From the NCBI GenBank assembly GCA_937925655.1, contig CALAMC010000049.1:118529-182528 (forward strand): 64,000 nt of DNA. The letters run 5' to 3'. Position 1 is the first letter of the stretch. Every line of letters begins with the position of its first letter. The DNA comes from an uncultured candidate division Zixibacteria bacterium. GTDB lineage: Bacteria; Zixibacteria; MSB-5A5; GN15; PGXB01. This document shows, in pieces, positions 7,641 through 18,226 of this stretch. The notes below the pieces were generated by a model. The model was not told where the DNA came from and made no database searches. It saw only the letters and a program-made list of their open reading frames with translations. Position numbers and translations under genes: made by a program.

Positions 7641-10600
7641 ATGGCTAAAAATATTCTTTATTGGGCTATATGTATGTTTGTGGGGCTATCTTTGGCCCCT
7701 GCGGCCATGGCCACGACATACTATGTTTCCCCGACCGGCGATGACGGCAAAGACGGTTTGACCGAAGCCAACGCCTGGGCGACCATCGACAACGGCGACC
7801 AGCACGCTTGGATCAACCCCGGCGATACCGTCAAAGTCCTGGCCGGGACTTATATTCTTTCCGATATAATTCAACTGCAAAGAAACGGTACCGCCGCCTC
7901 GCCGATCGTGTATTGCAATTGGGGCGGAACCGTCGTCATAGACAACAACAATCGAGCCACCGCCGTTTTTGAAATGTCCGGCAAACATACCAAAGTGACC
8001 GGATTCATAATTACAAAAACGGGCGACAACGGCATTACCATTCAGAGTGATTCCTGCGTTGTCTCCAATTGCCGCATATATAACATCGACAAATACGGTA
8101 TTAGAATCGTGAGCAACGGTAATCTGATCCAGAAAAATGTAATATATAATACCGGTGACGACGGCATCCTCGCCGAAGCTCCGGCATCATATTCAAAAAT
8201 CTACGGCAATACCATTTATGGCAGTCTTGGTGACGGCATGGAGTTGAAAAGCAACACCCAGCGCGCTTTCAATAACATTTGTGTCGGTAGCGCCGGGTAT
8301 GGTATTCGCGGAGTCCCAACCCTTAAATGCGGTTTTAATGACATATGGAATAATGCCCTCGGCAATTACCTTAGTCTGACCGATTCCGCCGGAGGGATGT
8401 CGGTCAACCCGCTGTTTGTCAATGCCGCCGCCGGAGATTTCACACTTCAGGCGAGTTCACCCGTCATAGACAAGGGCCTTGACCTGGGCTATCCCTTCGT
8501 CGGCGATGCCCCCGAGATGGGGGCCGAGGAATATATCCCGACGGCCGGAAGAAATTATTTCGCCTCCCCGACGGGCGACGACGACAACGACGGTTTAAGC
8601 CCTATTTCGCCCTGGGCTTCCATCGCCAACGGCGACACGAAAGGCATCCTTAACCCCGGAGATACCGTCAATGTTATGGCCGGCACCTTTTCGGTCACGT
8701 CAACGATCACGCTCTCAAGGTCGGGCACTGCCGCCATGCCGATTGTCTATCAGCCTCATGATGATGCCACGCCCATCGTCGATATGAACGGCACCGCGCA
8801 GGACATTGTACACCTTAACGGTGATCATACGATATTCCGCGGCCTTACCTTGACCGATGGCGGCAACCACGCCCTGCAACTCAACGGCGATTCCTGCTTC
8901 ATTACCGAATGCACTATATATAATTTCAGTCTTCAGGGAGTGGACATCTACGGCAGTTACAATCTGATTCAAAAAAATCTAATTTATGACGCCGGGCAGT
9001 CGGGCCTTGTCAACCGCGCCGGAGCCCAATCGAATAAATTTTATGGCAACACGGTTTACAATTGCGGACTGCATGGGGTGTGGATTAACGCCACGGTGAC
9101 AACTTGCCGGGTCTTTAACAATATTTTGGCCATTAATGACATCGGCATTTATGGCTCGGCCGGGAATATTTGCGGCTTTAATGATATCTGGAACGGTATA
9201 AATTTGGATTACTCCGGCGGCGTTTCCGATTCGGCCGGGGGATTATCCGTCAATCCGTTGTTTGTCGATGCCCCGGCCGATAATTTTGCTTTGCAAACGA
9301 TCTCCCCGGTTATCGACAGGGGTCTGGATCTGGGTTATGCTTTCTTTGGTCCGGCCCCCGATATGGGTTATTTCGAAACCGGCAATCACCTGCCTGTATT
9401 AAATCCCATCGGAAATAAGAGCACCACCGAAAATGCCAATCTCTATTTCGGGATTGCGGCCACCGATGTCGAGTCGATACCGGTCTTGACCACTTCGCCT
9501 CTGCCGACCGGCGCCCTGTTCACCGACAATGGCGACGGTACCGGAGCCTTTGACTGGACCCCAACCTATATGCAGGCCGGGCTGTATGATATAATATTCT
9601 ACGCCACCGATGACGTTCTGGCCCTTGACAGCGAAGTTGTAACGATTACCGTGGTTGAAGCCGGGAATCAACTGCCGGTGCTGATTATTCCCTTTGAAGT
9701 CACGGTTAATGAGAATGAAAACGTTTCCTTTGGAATTTCTGCCACCGACGCAGAATCTACCCCGGTCCTGACTGCCTCAACCCTTCCCAATGGCGCCTCA
9801 TTTACCGATAACGGCGATGGTACCGGTGATTTCGACTGGACACCGAACTTCTTGCAGGCGGGGGTGTACGAAATTACATTTTATGCCACCGATGATTCCA
9901 GCGCCGTCGATTCAGGAATAACGACGGTTACGGTCAATGAAGTCGGCAATCAGCATCCCGTTCTGGCGGCCATTGGAGATAAATCAACTACCGAAAATAG
10001 CAATTTGAATTTCGACATATCCGCGACCGATATTGAATCCATTCCGGCCTTGACCACCTCGACTCTTCCGACCGGCGCCGCTTTTATCGACAACGGCGAT
10101 GGCACCGGGTCGTTCGATTGGACGCCGTTGTATCCCGCTTCCGGCGATTATGATATTACTTTTTACGCCACCGATGACTCGGCCGCGGTGGACAGCGAAA
10201 TAATCACTATTACGGTCAATCCGGCCGCCCTCGTTTCTTTGCAGGTTGCGCCGGACTCGGCCCTAATCACCACCGATTCGACTCTTCAGTTCAGCGTCGT
10301 CGGACTCGACGCCGGTGGCTTTGAGACCGCTCCGGGAACCATCACCTGGGGTATCACCGAACCTCTGGGCGATATCGATGCCGCCGGATTTTTCGACCCG
10401 ACCACGGTCGGCACGGCACGGGTATATGCTCTTTCCGATTTGGGCCCAGTCGATACGACCGATTATCTTGAAGTAACGCCGGGTCTGTTGAACTCTCTGG
10501 TTATATCCCCGGATATGACGGACACGGCCCCCGGTGATACCGTGCAATTTGAAGCAACCGGCTTCGACACCGACGGCAACGCCGCCGCCGTCGGCAATCT

Positions 10601-13600
10601 CACATGGAAAGTGCTCGGCCGTATGGGGACAATCGACAACGGCGGGCAATTTGTCGCTACCAAGCCGGGTTCAGGCGAGATCGTTGTTTTAAGCGATATC
10701 AACAATGTCACCGATACCAGCGGTTCGATTGATGTCGAAGCCCTGATGGTGTACAACATCCCTATGGGTAATATGGAAATACGCCCGGGACAGGAAGGTG
10801 CCCCGGTTCTGATTTTCAGAGTTGAAAATTATTTCGATGACGCCAAAACTCTGACCGATATTACCGTCCGCGATAATTGCTCCGGGCCGGGTACAGCCGA
10901 ACAATTACGGGCCAACGTCGAACTTATATCATTATATATGGATATCGATAATGATTCCCTGCTGGGTGTTTCCGATAGCCTGATGGCTACGGCGCCATTC
11001 GACGGCGACGCCAACCTCATTGATTTTAACGACTGTGTGATACAACCGGATTCCGGAATTACCCTCATTGTGGCAATCGACGCTTCTTTGTCGGCGCGCG
11101 ACGGAGACACGCTTGATGTCTATTTCACAACGGCAACCGATATCACTGTTGCCGATGCCACTATTCCGCTCGGGCCGGCGATGGTCAATTCCTTCGGTCA
11201 TGGCAAAATCAACGGCATGATCGCCGAGCAAATACAAATAATGACCGGTGGCCTTGAAAACGCCGACGCGGGCACATTCGCCGCCAGCGTTCTGACCTTC
11301 GACCTGCCACGCAACGGCTATCAAACTGACACTCTCAAATCGCTTAATATATATAATGTGGGGACGGCCACCGCCGATGACATTGAATCGCTTGTGCTGT
11401 ATAAAGATAACGGGAACAACATGTTTACCGACGCCGACGACGAAACTCGGCTGGGAAATCTTGTTTTCACCGGCGATCGCTGGTCGATAAGCGGACTTAA
11501 TGTGGCCTTGACTGAACCTGCCAATCGCTTTTATATCGGGGCCAATATCGCCGACTATCCCATTAACGGGGCCACTATCGCACTGGCCATACCGGTTGAT
11601 GGTGTTCAAATGGCTTCGGCCAACGACGGTCCCCTTGATGTCGCAACCATTCCGCTCGATACGGTTACCATAGTATCGTCTGAAAATATAAGTTGTACCG
11701 TCATCCCGATAACGCCGAGAACCATCACTCCCGGGACATCGACCGGGCCGATTACGGCGATGAAATTGGTCAATGGCTATTCCGCCGCGGCATATCTGGA
11801 CAGCCTGTCATTTGCACTAATTGCGGCCGATCCAAACGGCGCCACGCAAAACGAACTCGACAGTCAGGTCGATAGTGTCCAGCTGTACCTGACCTCGGAT
11901 AATGTCATTGTTATTGACGCCAATGATTCACTTCTGGCGTCGTCGCTCATAAGCGGCGGAACCGGTACGTTCATACTGGATAATCTGCCGGTCGCCGGAT
12001 TCGGCGGCGAAGTGCGGCTGGTTATGGTCGCCTGGCTGAATCTTTACCATGCCAAAAACGGTAATACGCTTAATTTGGCCGTTTCAAGTAATGCCGATAT
12101 TTATTTTAATGCCCCGCTGTCAATTGACGGCGAATTTCCTTTGACCAATCCCGGAAATTTCATAATCGAGACTTACCCGTCCGAGGCCGTGGATGTTTTT
12201 GACATCGACGCCGGAGCTTATTACGGCGGTCAGAGCAATCGGCCGATATTCAATTTTTCTTTGCCGTCCGATGGCTATGACGGCGATATGCTGTCGAGCC
12301 TGACTTTACGCAACTTGGGGACTTTAAAGGATGCCGGGGGAATTCTGACTCTTAAATTATGGGCCGACCCGGACGGGGATATGTCTATCGGAATCGGCGA
12401 CTATATCGGGCAAATGATATACGCCAACAGCGCCTGGTCATTAACTGGTGTTAATTTCACGATTCCCCCCGGAGGCGCCCGGTTTGTTGTCACGGCCAAT
12501 ATTGCCAATCGTTCTTTTGATGCCGGCACGGTTTTGCTGTCGATTCCGAAGGGTGGTGCCGTCTATGCCTCCGGAACCGACGGTCCGGACAACGCCGCCG
12601 TAATCGATACTCATGCGCACCTGGTGTTCCCGTCTAACCGCATCACGGCTATTTCGATACCGGCCGCCACGACGACGATAATGCCGGGAAGCGAAACCAA
12701 TAGTCTCATGACATTTACACTTTATAACGGGTACCTCGATAAAGCCAAAACCCTGACGGCGGTAAGCTTGAACAATATTTCAAAAACAAAATCCAGCCCA
12801 GCTTTTGCCGACCATGAACTGGGACAAATATCGCTCTATTATGACAAAGACGGAAGCCGAACGCTGGGCGATGACTCCTTAATCGCAAACGGCAATTTTT
12901 CCTCGGGACGTCTCCAGCTGACCGGCCTTGATATCACCTTGCCCCCCGAAGTGCTGACCTACTTTTTTATTACCGCCGATATTCCTCTTGATGTCATCGA
13001 TTCTGACAGCCTGGCAATCCAGATAACCGGGCCCTCCGACTTCAGTTTCAGCGATGTGGTCAACCTCAATGGCGAATTACCGCTGACCACCGGGGGCCAC
13101 CTGGTCATCGATGGTTCCATTGCGGCCCAGTATGAATTGCTCCCGGTGACGCCCCGGACGTTGAGTCCCTCGGATACCTCGGTGGTTTTGATGGCCTTTA
13201 AACCGGTCGCCAATGGAGACCGGCCCGATACCCTGGAATCTCTGACCATACAAAATTCGGAAACCGCCACCGATGGCGATCTGGAAACAGTGGAACTCTG
13301 GCTCGATGACAACGATGACGATAAATGGCAGGATACGGATCAGTTGCTCGGCACTTTCAGTTACTTTGGCGGCGTATGGAATCTGGACAATATTAACCTT
13401 GAAATTTTAAATGAGCCGGCGGTAATGTTTGTAATCGCCGATATCGCCGCCGATGCGACTCCGGGAGCATCTTTCCGGGGCAGAATTCCCATCAACGGTT
13501 TTGAATACAATTCGGGTAACGATGGCCCCCGTGACGTGAATATCATAATCGGGGCCTCATTTACAATATCGACTTCGGCCCTCCGAGTTTCCTGTAGTCC

Positions 13601-16217
13601 GCTGGAGTCAGCCTATTCAATCGGCCAGAATATTATTATCGATATCACCGTTGAAAACCTGCTCGCCGAGATCTTGAACGGGGTTTCGACCGAACTGGTC
13701 TTCATCAGCGATTCCGAACTGGTGACTATCGACAGTTCCGATGCCGGGCCGGTTGACATTCCGGCCAAGGGGAGCGCTTCGTTTAATTTTTATCTGACGG
13801 CAGCGGCCGTCGGCGATGTGACCTTCGATCTCCGAGCCGTGGCGCCTTTGACGGGTGATACCTCGGCGATCGTTACGACCGAAAGCATTACAATTCAAAC
13901 GATACCTTCCGATGCCGTCGTGCGTCTGGTTAATTCCATCCCGAATTCGGTCATACGCGGGCAGTCCAGCGTCTTTCCGTTAAGCGTGGAAATATCTCAT
14001 TCCAACGCTCAACCGACGTCGGCCCCTTATATCATACAGGGTTTAACGTTGACTGTTCTTGATGGTTCATATCAACCCGTTAATGCCTCCGATGTTTTTT
14101 CACTCATGATAATGACGACCGGGTTCAATATCCTCGCTCTCAACGAAAATCCTCCTGACCAGCCGGCAGTTGATTTCAGTTTTATGGTTCCGGTTGTTGT
14201 CGAACCGGGCGAGAAAAAGATTCTGTCGCTTCTGGTCAGTATCGATTCGCTGGCCGCAGCCGATGACTTTGCCCTGGCTTTGGCCGAAGATGAACATATC
14301 CATATCTATGATTATAATACTATGCTTTCGATACCCGTGGCGTTATCGGTGACTTTCCCACTGCAAACCGCAACTTGCCGTATCGACGATCCCTCGCAAC
14401 AGATGCTGGTTTCATATACGCCGCTACTTCCGACGTGTGTCAACGTCGGCCAGGATAACGTCGGCCTGGCCTGTTTGAAATTCCGTCATCCCGGAGGTGC
14501 GACTAGTTCGCAAATCCAGCTTACTGAACTGGCGATGACGTTCACCGACGCCTATGGCCAGAGCATAGCGGCCGCCGACGTCGCGGCCGATGTATTCCTC
14601 CTGCGACAGCAAACCATAATCGGAGGCATACAGAATATTGCGGAAGGTGTCGTCGATATAAACGTCCAGCTAAACTCACCCTTGACCTTAAGCCCCGGTG
14701 ATATCGATTCGCTGTTAATAAAAATAAATGTGGCCGGTGATGCCGGGATCGCCGCCTTTGGAATGATGATACCCGACAGTACCTCATTCGTGGTGCGCGA
14801 TCTATCGTCCGGCTCGATTCTGGAGACTGCCAGCGACGACCTGTTGCAACTCGGCGAGTATGACGTATTTCCAATCGTGGCCGGTCCCGCCCAATTGAAT
14901 GCTCCCGCCATCCCGCCCCAAATGTGTCCGGCATCGTTATTGCCCTATTCGACCGTCGGCGGCCGGGACTCTTTACCCCTGATAAGTTTCGATTTTTATT
15001 ATGAAGCCGAAACAAATCGCGCCCCGATTACGATCAGCAGTATATCTCTCAATGTGATCGATACATTGGGCGTTCTCCTTGACCCGGATCGGTTGTTTGA
15101 CCGTATCGGGTATCAGGTTGAGGGACAATCCGTGAATTATCAAAGCTTTGTGCAGGTGATCGGCACCAATACTGTGTTTAACCTTGGCCCGACGGGAATT
15201 ACCATGAATCCAGGTGAAAGTCTTCAGGTCATGCTGATTGCCGATATCGAAGCCGATGCTCCCTATAGTAATTTTGTGCTTACGACCCCCTATCTCGGCT
15301 GGCTTATGATTACCGACGCTAACGATCCGTCCGGTTTGTTGCCCTTTGTTGTCGCCGATGGTTGCGCGGCGAGCTTCCCGTTTACCACGGAAGTGACCCG
15401 AATTTACCATGCCGCCGGACGACCCATACTGGCTCCCGATAACCTGCCTGTTCAGTTGGCCGGTCTAAACCAGGATAATGTCACCGTATTTCAGGCGCGG
15501 CTGGATTACAGCTATGGTGGAACCAGCGGCGATGTCGGGTTCTCCGGTCTGACAGGGCGGCTGTTGAAAAGAAACAATGATGGTTTGACCCCCATTGACG
15601 CCGCCGATTTATTCAGGGCCGTTTATCTTGTCCTTGATGACGATGTGTTGGCAACCGGCGCTATTTCCGCCGATACCGTCCGCTTTGTCCCGGATACAAC
15701 CTTTATCCTTCAATCGGGGATGGACATTGTCCTGAAGGTCATCGGCGATATTCATGCCGATGCCGTGGCGGCCAACTATATAATGGTTTTCAATGATTCC
15801 ACCTCTTTCGATTTATCCGATATAAATATGGCCACGACCGTCTATCCGCTTTTATCGGGAAGTATATTCCCGCTTTATTCCGCCGAAATTTCACTGGTAG
15901 CCGCCGGTTTGAATAATACTTTCGTCAATTATCCCAACCCGTTCAATCCCGACATTGATGGTCATACTATAATCGGATATATCCTCGACGAGGACGCCCA
16001 CGTCGATATCGAAATTTTCACGGTTACCGGCGAGGCCGTCAAAGAAATTCTAATGAACGGTTTAAGAACCGAAGGTTCTCACGATGAAGACATCTGGACC
16101 GGGCTCAACGACGCCGGCTTGAATGTCCTGCCGGGGACATATTTCTGCCGGATTACGGCGCGCTACGTTTCCGGTCATACGGAAAGCCTTAGAAGAAAGA
16201 TCTCTATAGTCCGATGA
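7641..16217 (+). CDS. Giant secreted multi-repeat protein with type IX-style C-terminal sorting domain
   Basis: A 2,858-aa secreted or surface protein. The signal peptide (MAKNILYWAICMFVGLSLAP) supports ATG 7641 rather than the upstream TTG 7611. Seen in order: two right-handed beta-helix blocks, each opening with YxSPTGDDxxDGL (near 7716 and 8550); three Ig-like repeats of about 95 aa with DNGDGTGxFDWTP (9388-10215); two bacterial-Ig-like units (10225-10735); about six repeats of roughly 155 aa, each with an acidic D-x-D/N-x-D loop (10746-13560); further Ig-like modules; and a FlgD-Ig-like tail with NYPNPFNP near 15945. Composition is Asp/Thr-rich with few cysteines. In the family such tails direct outer-membrane export. 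It overlaps the PorV-like gene by 4 nt. Ligand and function are unknown; the beta-helices suggest polysaccharide binding or cleavage. Confidence 0.85.
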   Translation: MAKNILYWAICMFVGLSLAPAAMATTYYVSPTGDDGKDGLTEANAWATIDNGDQHAWINPGDTVKVLAGTYILSDIIQLQRNGTAASPIVYCNWGGTVVIDNNNRATAVFEMSGKHTKVTGFIITKTGDNGITIQSDSCVVSNCRIYNIDKYGIRIVSNGNLIQKNVIYNTGDDGILAEAPASYSKIYGNTIYGSLGDGMELKSNTQRAFNNICVGSAGYGIRGVPTLKCGFNDIWNNALGNYLSLTDSAGGMSVNPLFVNAAAGDFTLQASSPVIDKGLDLGYPFVGDAPEMGAEEYIPTAGRNYFASPTGDDDNDGLSPISPWASIANGDTKGILNPGDTVNVMAGTFSVTSTITLSRSGTAAMPIVYQPHDDATPIVDMNGTAQDIVHLNGDHTIFRGLTLTDGGNHALQLNGDSCFITECTIYNFSLQGVDIYGSYNLIQKNLIYDAGQSGLVNRAGAQSNKFYGNTVYNCGLHGVWINATVTTCRVFNNILAINDIGIYGSAGNICGFNDIWNGINLDYSGGVSDSAGGLSVNPLFVDAPADNFALQTISPVIDRGLDLGYAFFGPAPDMGYFETGNHLPVLNPIGNKSTTENANLYFGIAATDVESIPVLTTSPLPTGALFTDNGDGTGAFDWTPTYMQAGLYDIIFYATDDVLALDSEVVTITVVEAGNQLPVLIIPFEVTVNENENVSFGISATDAESTPVLTASTLPNGASFTDNGDGTGDFDWTPNFLQAGVYEITFYATDDSSAVDSGITTVTVNEVGNQHPVLAAIGDKSTTENSNLNFDISATDIESIPALTTSTLPTGAAFIDNGDGTGSFDWTPLYPASGDYDITFYATDDSAAVDSEIITITVNPAALVSLQVAPDSALITTDSTLQFSVVGLDAGGFETAPGTITWGITEPLGDIDAAGFFDPTTVGTARVYALSDLGPVDTTDYLEVTPGLLNSLVISPDMTDTAPGDTVQFEATGFDTDGNAAAVGNLTWKVLGRMGTIDNGGQFVATKPGSGEIVVLSDINNVTDTSGSIDVEALMVYNIPMGNMEIRPGQEGAPVLIFRVENYFDDAKTLTDITVRDNCSGPGTAEQLRANVELISLYMDIDNDSLLGVSDSLMATAPFDGDANLIDFNDCVIQPDSGITLIVAIDASLSARDGDTLDVYFTTATDITVADATIPLGPAMVNSFGHGKINGMIAEQIQIMTGGLENADAGTFAASVLTFDLPRNGYQTDTLKSLNIYNVGTATADDIESLVLYKDNGNNMFTDADDETRLGNLVFTGDRWSISGLNVALTEPANRFYIGANIADYPINGATIALAIPVDGVQMASANDGPLDVATIPLDTVTIVSSENISCTVIPITPRTITPGTSTGPITAMKLVNGYSAAAYLDSLSFALIAADPNGATQNELDSQVDSVQLYLTSDNVIVIDANDSLLASSLISGGTGTFILDNLPVAGFGGEVRLVMVAWLNLYHAKNGNTLNLAVSSNADIYFNAPLSIDGEFPLTNPGNFIIETYPSEAVDVFDIDAGAYYGGQSNRPIFNFSLPSDGYDGDMLSSLTLRNLGTLKDAGGILTLKLWADPDGDMSIGIGDYIGQMIYANSAWSLTGVNFTIPPGGARFVVTANIANRSFDAGTVLLSIPKGGAVYASGTDGPDNAAVIDTHAHLVFPSNRITAISIPAATTTIMPGSETNSLMTFTLYNGYLDKAKTLTAVSLNNISKTKSSPAFADHELGQISLYYDKDGSRTLGDDSLIANGNFSSGRLQLTGLDITLPPEVLTYFFITADIPLDVIDSDSLAIQITGPSDFSFSDVVNLNGELPLTTGGHLVIDGSIAAQYELLPVTPRTLSPSDTSVVLMAFKPVANGDRPDTLESLTIQNSETATDGDLETVELWLDDNDDDKWQDTDQLLGTFSYFGGVWNLDNINLEILNEPAVMFVIADIAADATPGASFRGRIPINGFEYNSGNDGPRDVNIIIGASFTISTSALRVSCSPLESAYSIGQNIIIDITVENLLAEILNGVSTELVFISDSELVTIDSSDAGPVDIPAKGSASFNFYLTAAAVGDVTFDLRAVAPLTGDTSAIVTTESITIQTIPSDAVVRLVNSIPNSVIRGQSSVFPLSVEISHSNAQPTSAPYIIQGLTLTVLDGSYQPVNASDVFSLMIMTTGFNILALNENPPDQPAVDFSFMVPVVVEPGEKKILSLLVSIDSLAAADDFALALAEDEHIHIYDYNTMLSIPVALSVTFPLQTATCRIDDPSQQMLVSYTPLLPTCVNVGQDNVGLACLKFRHPGGATSSQIQLTELAMTFTDAYGQSIAAADVAADVFLLRQQTIIGGIQNIAEGVVDINVQLNSPLTLSPGDIDSLLIKINVAGDAGIAAFGMMIPDSTSFVVRDLSSGSILETASDDLLQLGEYDVFPIVAGPAQLNAPAIPPQMCPASLLPYSTVGGRDSLPLISFDFYYEAETNRAPITISSISLNVIDTLGVLLDPDRLFDRIGYQVEGQSVNYQSFVQVIGTNTVFNLGPTGITMNPGESLQVMLIADIEADAPYSNFVLTTPYLGWLMITDANDPSGLLPFVVADGCAASFPFTTEVTRIYHAAGRPILAPDNLPVQLAGLNQDNVTVFQARLDYSYGGTSGDVGFSGLTGRLLKRNNDGLTPIDAADLFRAVYLVLDDDVLATGAISADTVRFVPDTTFILQSGMDIVLKVIGDIHADAVAANYIMVFNDSTSFDLSDINMATTVYPLLSGSIFPLYSAEISLVAAGLNNTFVNYPNPFNPDIDGHTIIGYILDEDAHVDIEIFTVTGEAVKEILMNGLRTEGSHDEDIWTGLNDAGLNVLPGTYFCRITARYVSGHTESLRRKISIVR
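9388..10215 (+). repeat. Three tandem Ig-like (He_PIG-type) repeats inside the giant protein
   Basis: Three consecutive units of roughly 275-285 nt each encode a module beginning with GN(H/Q)xPVL, continuing with TxxSTLPxGAxFxDNGDGTG and FDWTP, and ending FYATDD. The copies are clearly diverged at the nucleotide level, so this is an old expansion. Confidence 0.8.
10746..13560 (+). repeat. About six diverged ~155-residue repeats with acidic loops inside the giant protein
   Basis: Unit starts fall near 10746, 11205, 11665, 12168, 12620 and 13098, a period of about 450-500 nt. Each unit has a PGS/PGT-like turn, a hydrophobic strand followed by NGY or similar, and an acidic loop such as YMDIDNDS, YKDNGNNMF, WADPDGDMS, YYDKDGSRT or WLDDNDDDK followed by a D-x-L pair. 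The loops look like calcium-binding sites, which is inference. Confidence 0.65.
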
Positions 16218-18226
16218 TAAAGCTCTGGCGATACATACTCGTTTTAACCATTCTGCCGGGGGTGGTTTTGGCCGAAGGTGAAGGCGGAACGACGTCGCCT
16301 TTTAGCCTCGGCGCCGGGGCCCGGGCGCTGGCCCTGGGCAGCTCTGATTTGGCGTTCGCCGATGCCGCCACGGCCCCTTATTGGAATCCCTCGGCCCTGA
16401 CCGAGACCCAGTACTATACCCTGTCGGGATTCATGAGTCGATTGTACGAATCCGACGTCGCCTACCAGTACCTCGGTCTGGCCGTGCCGACCCTCGACTG
16501 GGGGTGTTTCGGATTAGGAATATTCCGCCTTGGCGTCGATAATATCGAACGTCGCGATGCCGCCAATCTTCACCTGTATGACTTCGACGACACCCGTCTG
16601 GGCTATTATCTGGCCTATGGCCTTAATGTTTCCGGATACAATCTGGGCGTGGCGGTAACCATGGAAAGTCATTCTCTCGATGAATTTAGCGCGACGTCGT
16701 CGCCCGGCCTTAATTTGTCGGTCGGCCGCATTCTTGAATTTAAAAACAGGCGCCTGTCGCGGATAGGTCTGGCGTTGACGGGACACAACATACTTAGGCC
16801 GAAAATGGAACTGGTGGACGTCAGTTTGGCCCATCCGTTGAGCCTTTCCTTCGGCGGTACCGTCGAAATGCATCCTTTGAAAAACGACGACCATCAACTG
16901 GCCCTGTCGGTTAAATTAAATAAAATTGATAAAATCGATCTCGCCCTGTCCACCGGTCTGGAATACAGCTTGCACGATGCTTGTTTCCTGCGCGGCGGGA
17001 TGAACAAAGATAAGGTCGCCTTCGGCGGCGGATTGAAGTGGAAATATTTCGCTTTCGATTATGCTTGGGTGGACCGTGATATGGGCGGCTTGCACATGTT
17101 CAGTATCACAACGGCGCTGGGCCGTTCGGTGGAAACTCGTCTCGACGACCGACGAATCCGCCGGGAAATCGAATTCAACGATATGATGAATCGCCGCCTG
17201 ACCGAAAAGAACGGACGGCTGGTGAGCGATCTTGAAAACGATGCTCGGAAGAAATTGGATGCGGGTCTGGTCGAAGAAGCCGTCGGACAATTCGACCGCG
17301 CCCTGTTTATGGCCCGCGCCAATGGACTCGATACCGTATCCATACAGGCCAGCCTGTCCGATGCACTTGATCGGATGGAACAAATACAACGAAAGGTTTT
17401 ATACAGCCGGCATTTGGATTCGGCGCAAGCCCGGTTTGATATGGGTGATGTCATCGGGACCAACTATTATGCCGGCCTGGCATTGGAGCTTTACGCCAAC
17501 TCACCCGAGGCCTGCGAACTTCGGGATAAAGCCGAGGCGATTATCATCCAGAACCAATCACAGGATAAGTTGCTCAACGAGCAGTTGGCGGCGGCCGACT
17601 CTTTGATCAATTATGGATTTATCGCCCAGGCGCAGAATGTCGTCAGCGGTCTGGCCCGGTTCGCACCCGATGACGACCGCGTTCGCCTGGCCGTCAAACG
17701 CCTTGAATTCGAGATGTGCCGCGACGTCGCCGGCAATGCCTATGAGCGGGGCGACTATCGGACCGCCATCAACGCTCTTGACAGCGCCCTGATTTTATTC
17801 CCCGAGCATAAGTGGTGTCTGAATTTGAAAGACCGCGCTCGCCAGAAATTGACAGAACAAAGGTCGCTGACACAATCTCCAAAAACGCAGGAAGTACCGC
17901 CCGTCAGTCCCCGGATGGCACAGGAAGTGTCGGCCGAGTACGAGCAGGGCCGCCAGCTTTTCGAATCGGGCAACTTGCAGAGCGCCATCGCCCGATGGGA
18001 AAACGTGGAACGTCTCGCCCCCGACTACCAGAACGTCAGGCAATATCTGGTCAAGGCATATAAATTCGTCGGCGTGGAACTCTACGGTCAAAATAAACTG
18101 GCCGAAGCCATTGACGTCTGGAATAAAGCCGCCCGGCTGGACCCGGAAAATACCGAAATCAGGGATTATATCAGGCGGTCGGAAAACGAAATAAGGAAAC
18201 TCAAAGAGCTGTCTTATGGAAATTAG
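16214..18226 (+). CDS. PorV/PorQ-like outer-membrane barrel fused to TPR repeats
   Basis: A 670-aa protein with a signal peptide (MIKLWRYILVLTILPGVVLA) and an N-terminal region of about 300 residues matching the PorV/UPF0164 style: SLGAGARALALGSSDLAFADAATAPYWNPSAL followed by alternating barrel-like strands. From about residue 330 to the end come coiled-coil and tetratricopeptide-like helices, with repeats such as AVGQFDRALFMARANGL, DYRTAINALDSALILFP and KLAEAIDVWNKAARLDPEN. PorV is known to shuttle type IX cargo at the outer membrane. The ATGA overlap with the giant cargo gene suggests a dedicated partner. The added TPR part is periplasmic by topology and could dock other components. Confidence 0.75.
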   Translation: MIKLWRYILVLTILPGVVLAEGEGGTTSPFSLGAGARALALGSSDLAFADAATAPYWNPSALTETQYYTLSGFMSRLYESDVAYQYLGLAVPTLDWGCFGLGIFRLGVDNIERRDAANLHLYDFDDTRLGYYLAYGLNVSGYNLGVAVTMESHSLDEFSATSSPGLNLSVGRILEFKNRRLSRIGLALTGHNILRPKMELVDVSLAHPLSLSFGGTVEMHPLKNDDHQLALSVKLNKIDKIDLALSTGLEYSLHDACFLRGGMNKDKVAFGGGLKWKYFAFDYAWVDRDMGGLHMFSITTALGRSVETRLDDRRIRREIEFNDMMNRRLTEKNGRLVSDLENDARKKLDAGLVEEAVGQFDRALFMARANGLDTVSIQASLSDALDRMEQIQRKVLYSRHLDSAQARFDMGDVIGTNYYAGLALELYANSPEACELRDKAEAIIIQNQSQDKLLNEQLAAADSLINYGFIAQAQNVVSGLARFAPDDDRVRLAVKRLEFEMCRDVAGNAYERGDYRTAINALDSALILFPEHKWCLNLKDRARQKLTEQRSLTQSPKTQEVPPVSPRMAQEVSAEYEQGRQLFESGNLQSAIARWENVERLAPDYQNVRQYLVKAYKFVGVELYGQNKLAEAIDVWNKAARLDPENTEIRDYIRRSENEIRKLKELSYGN

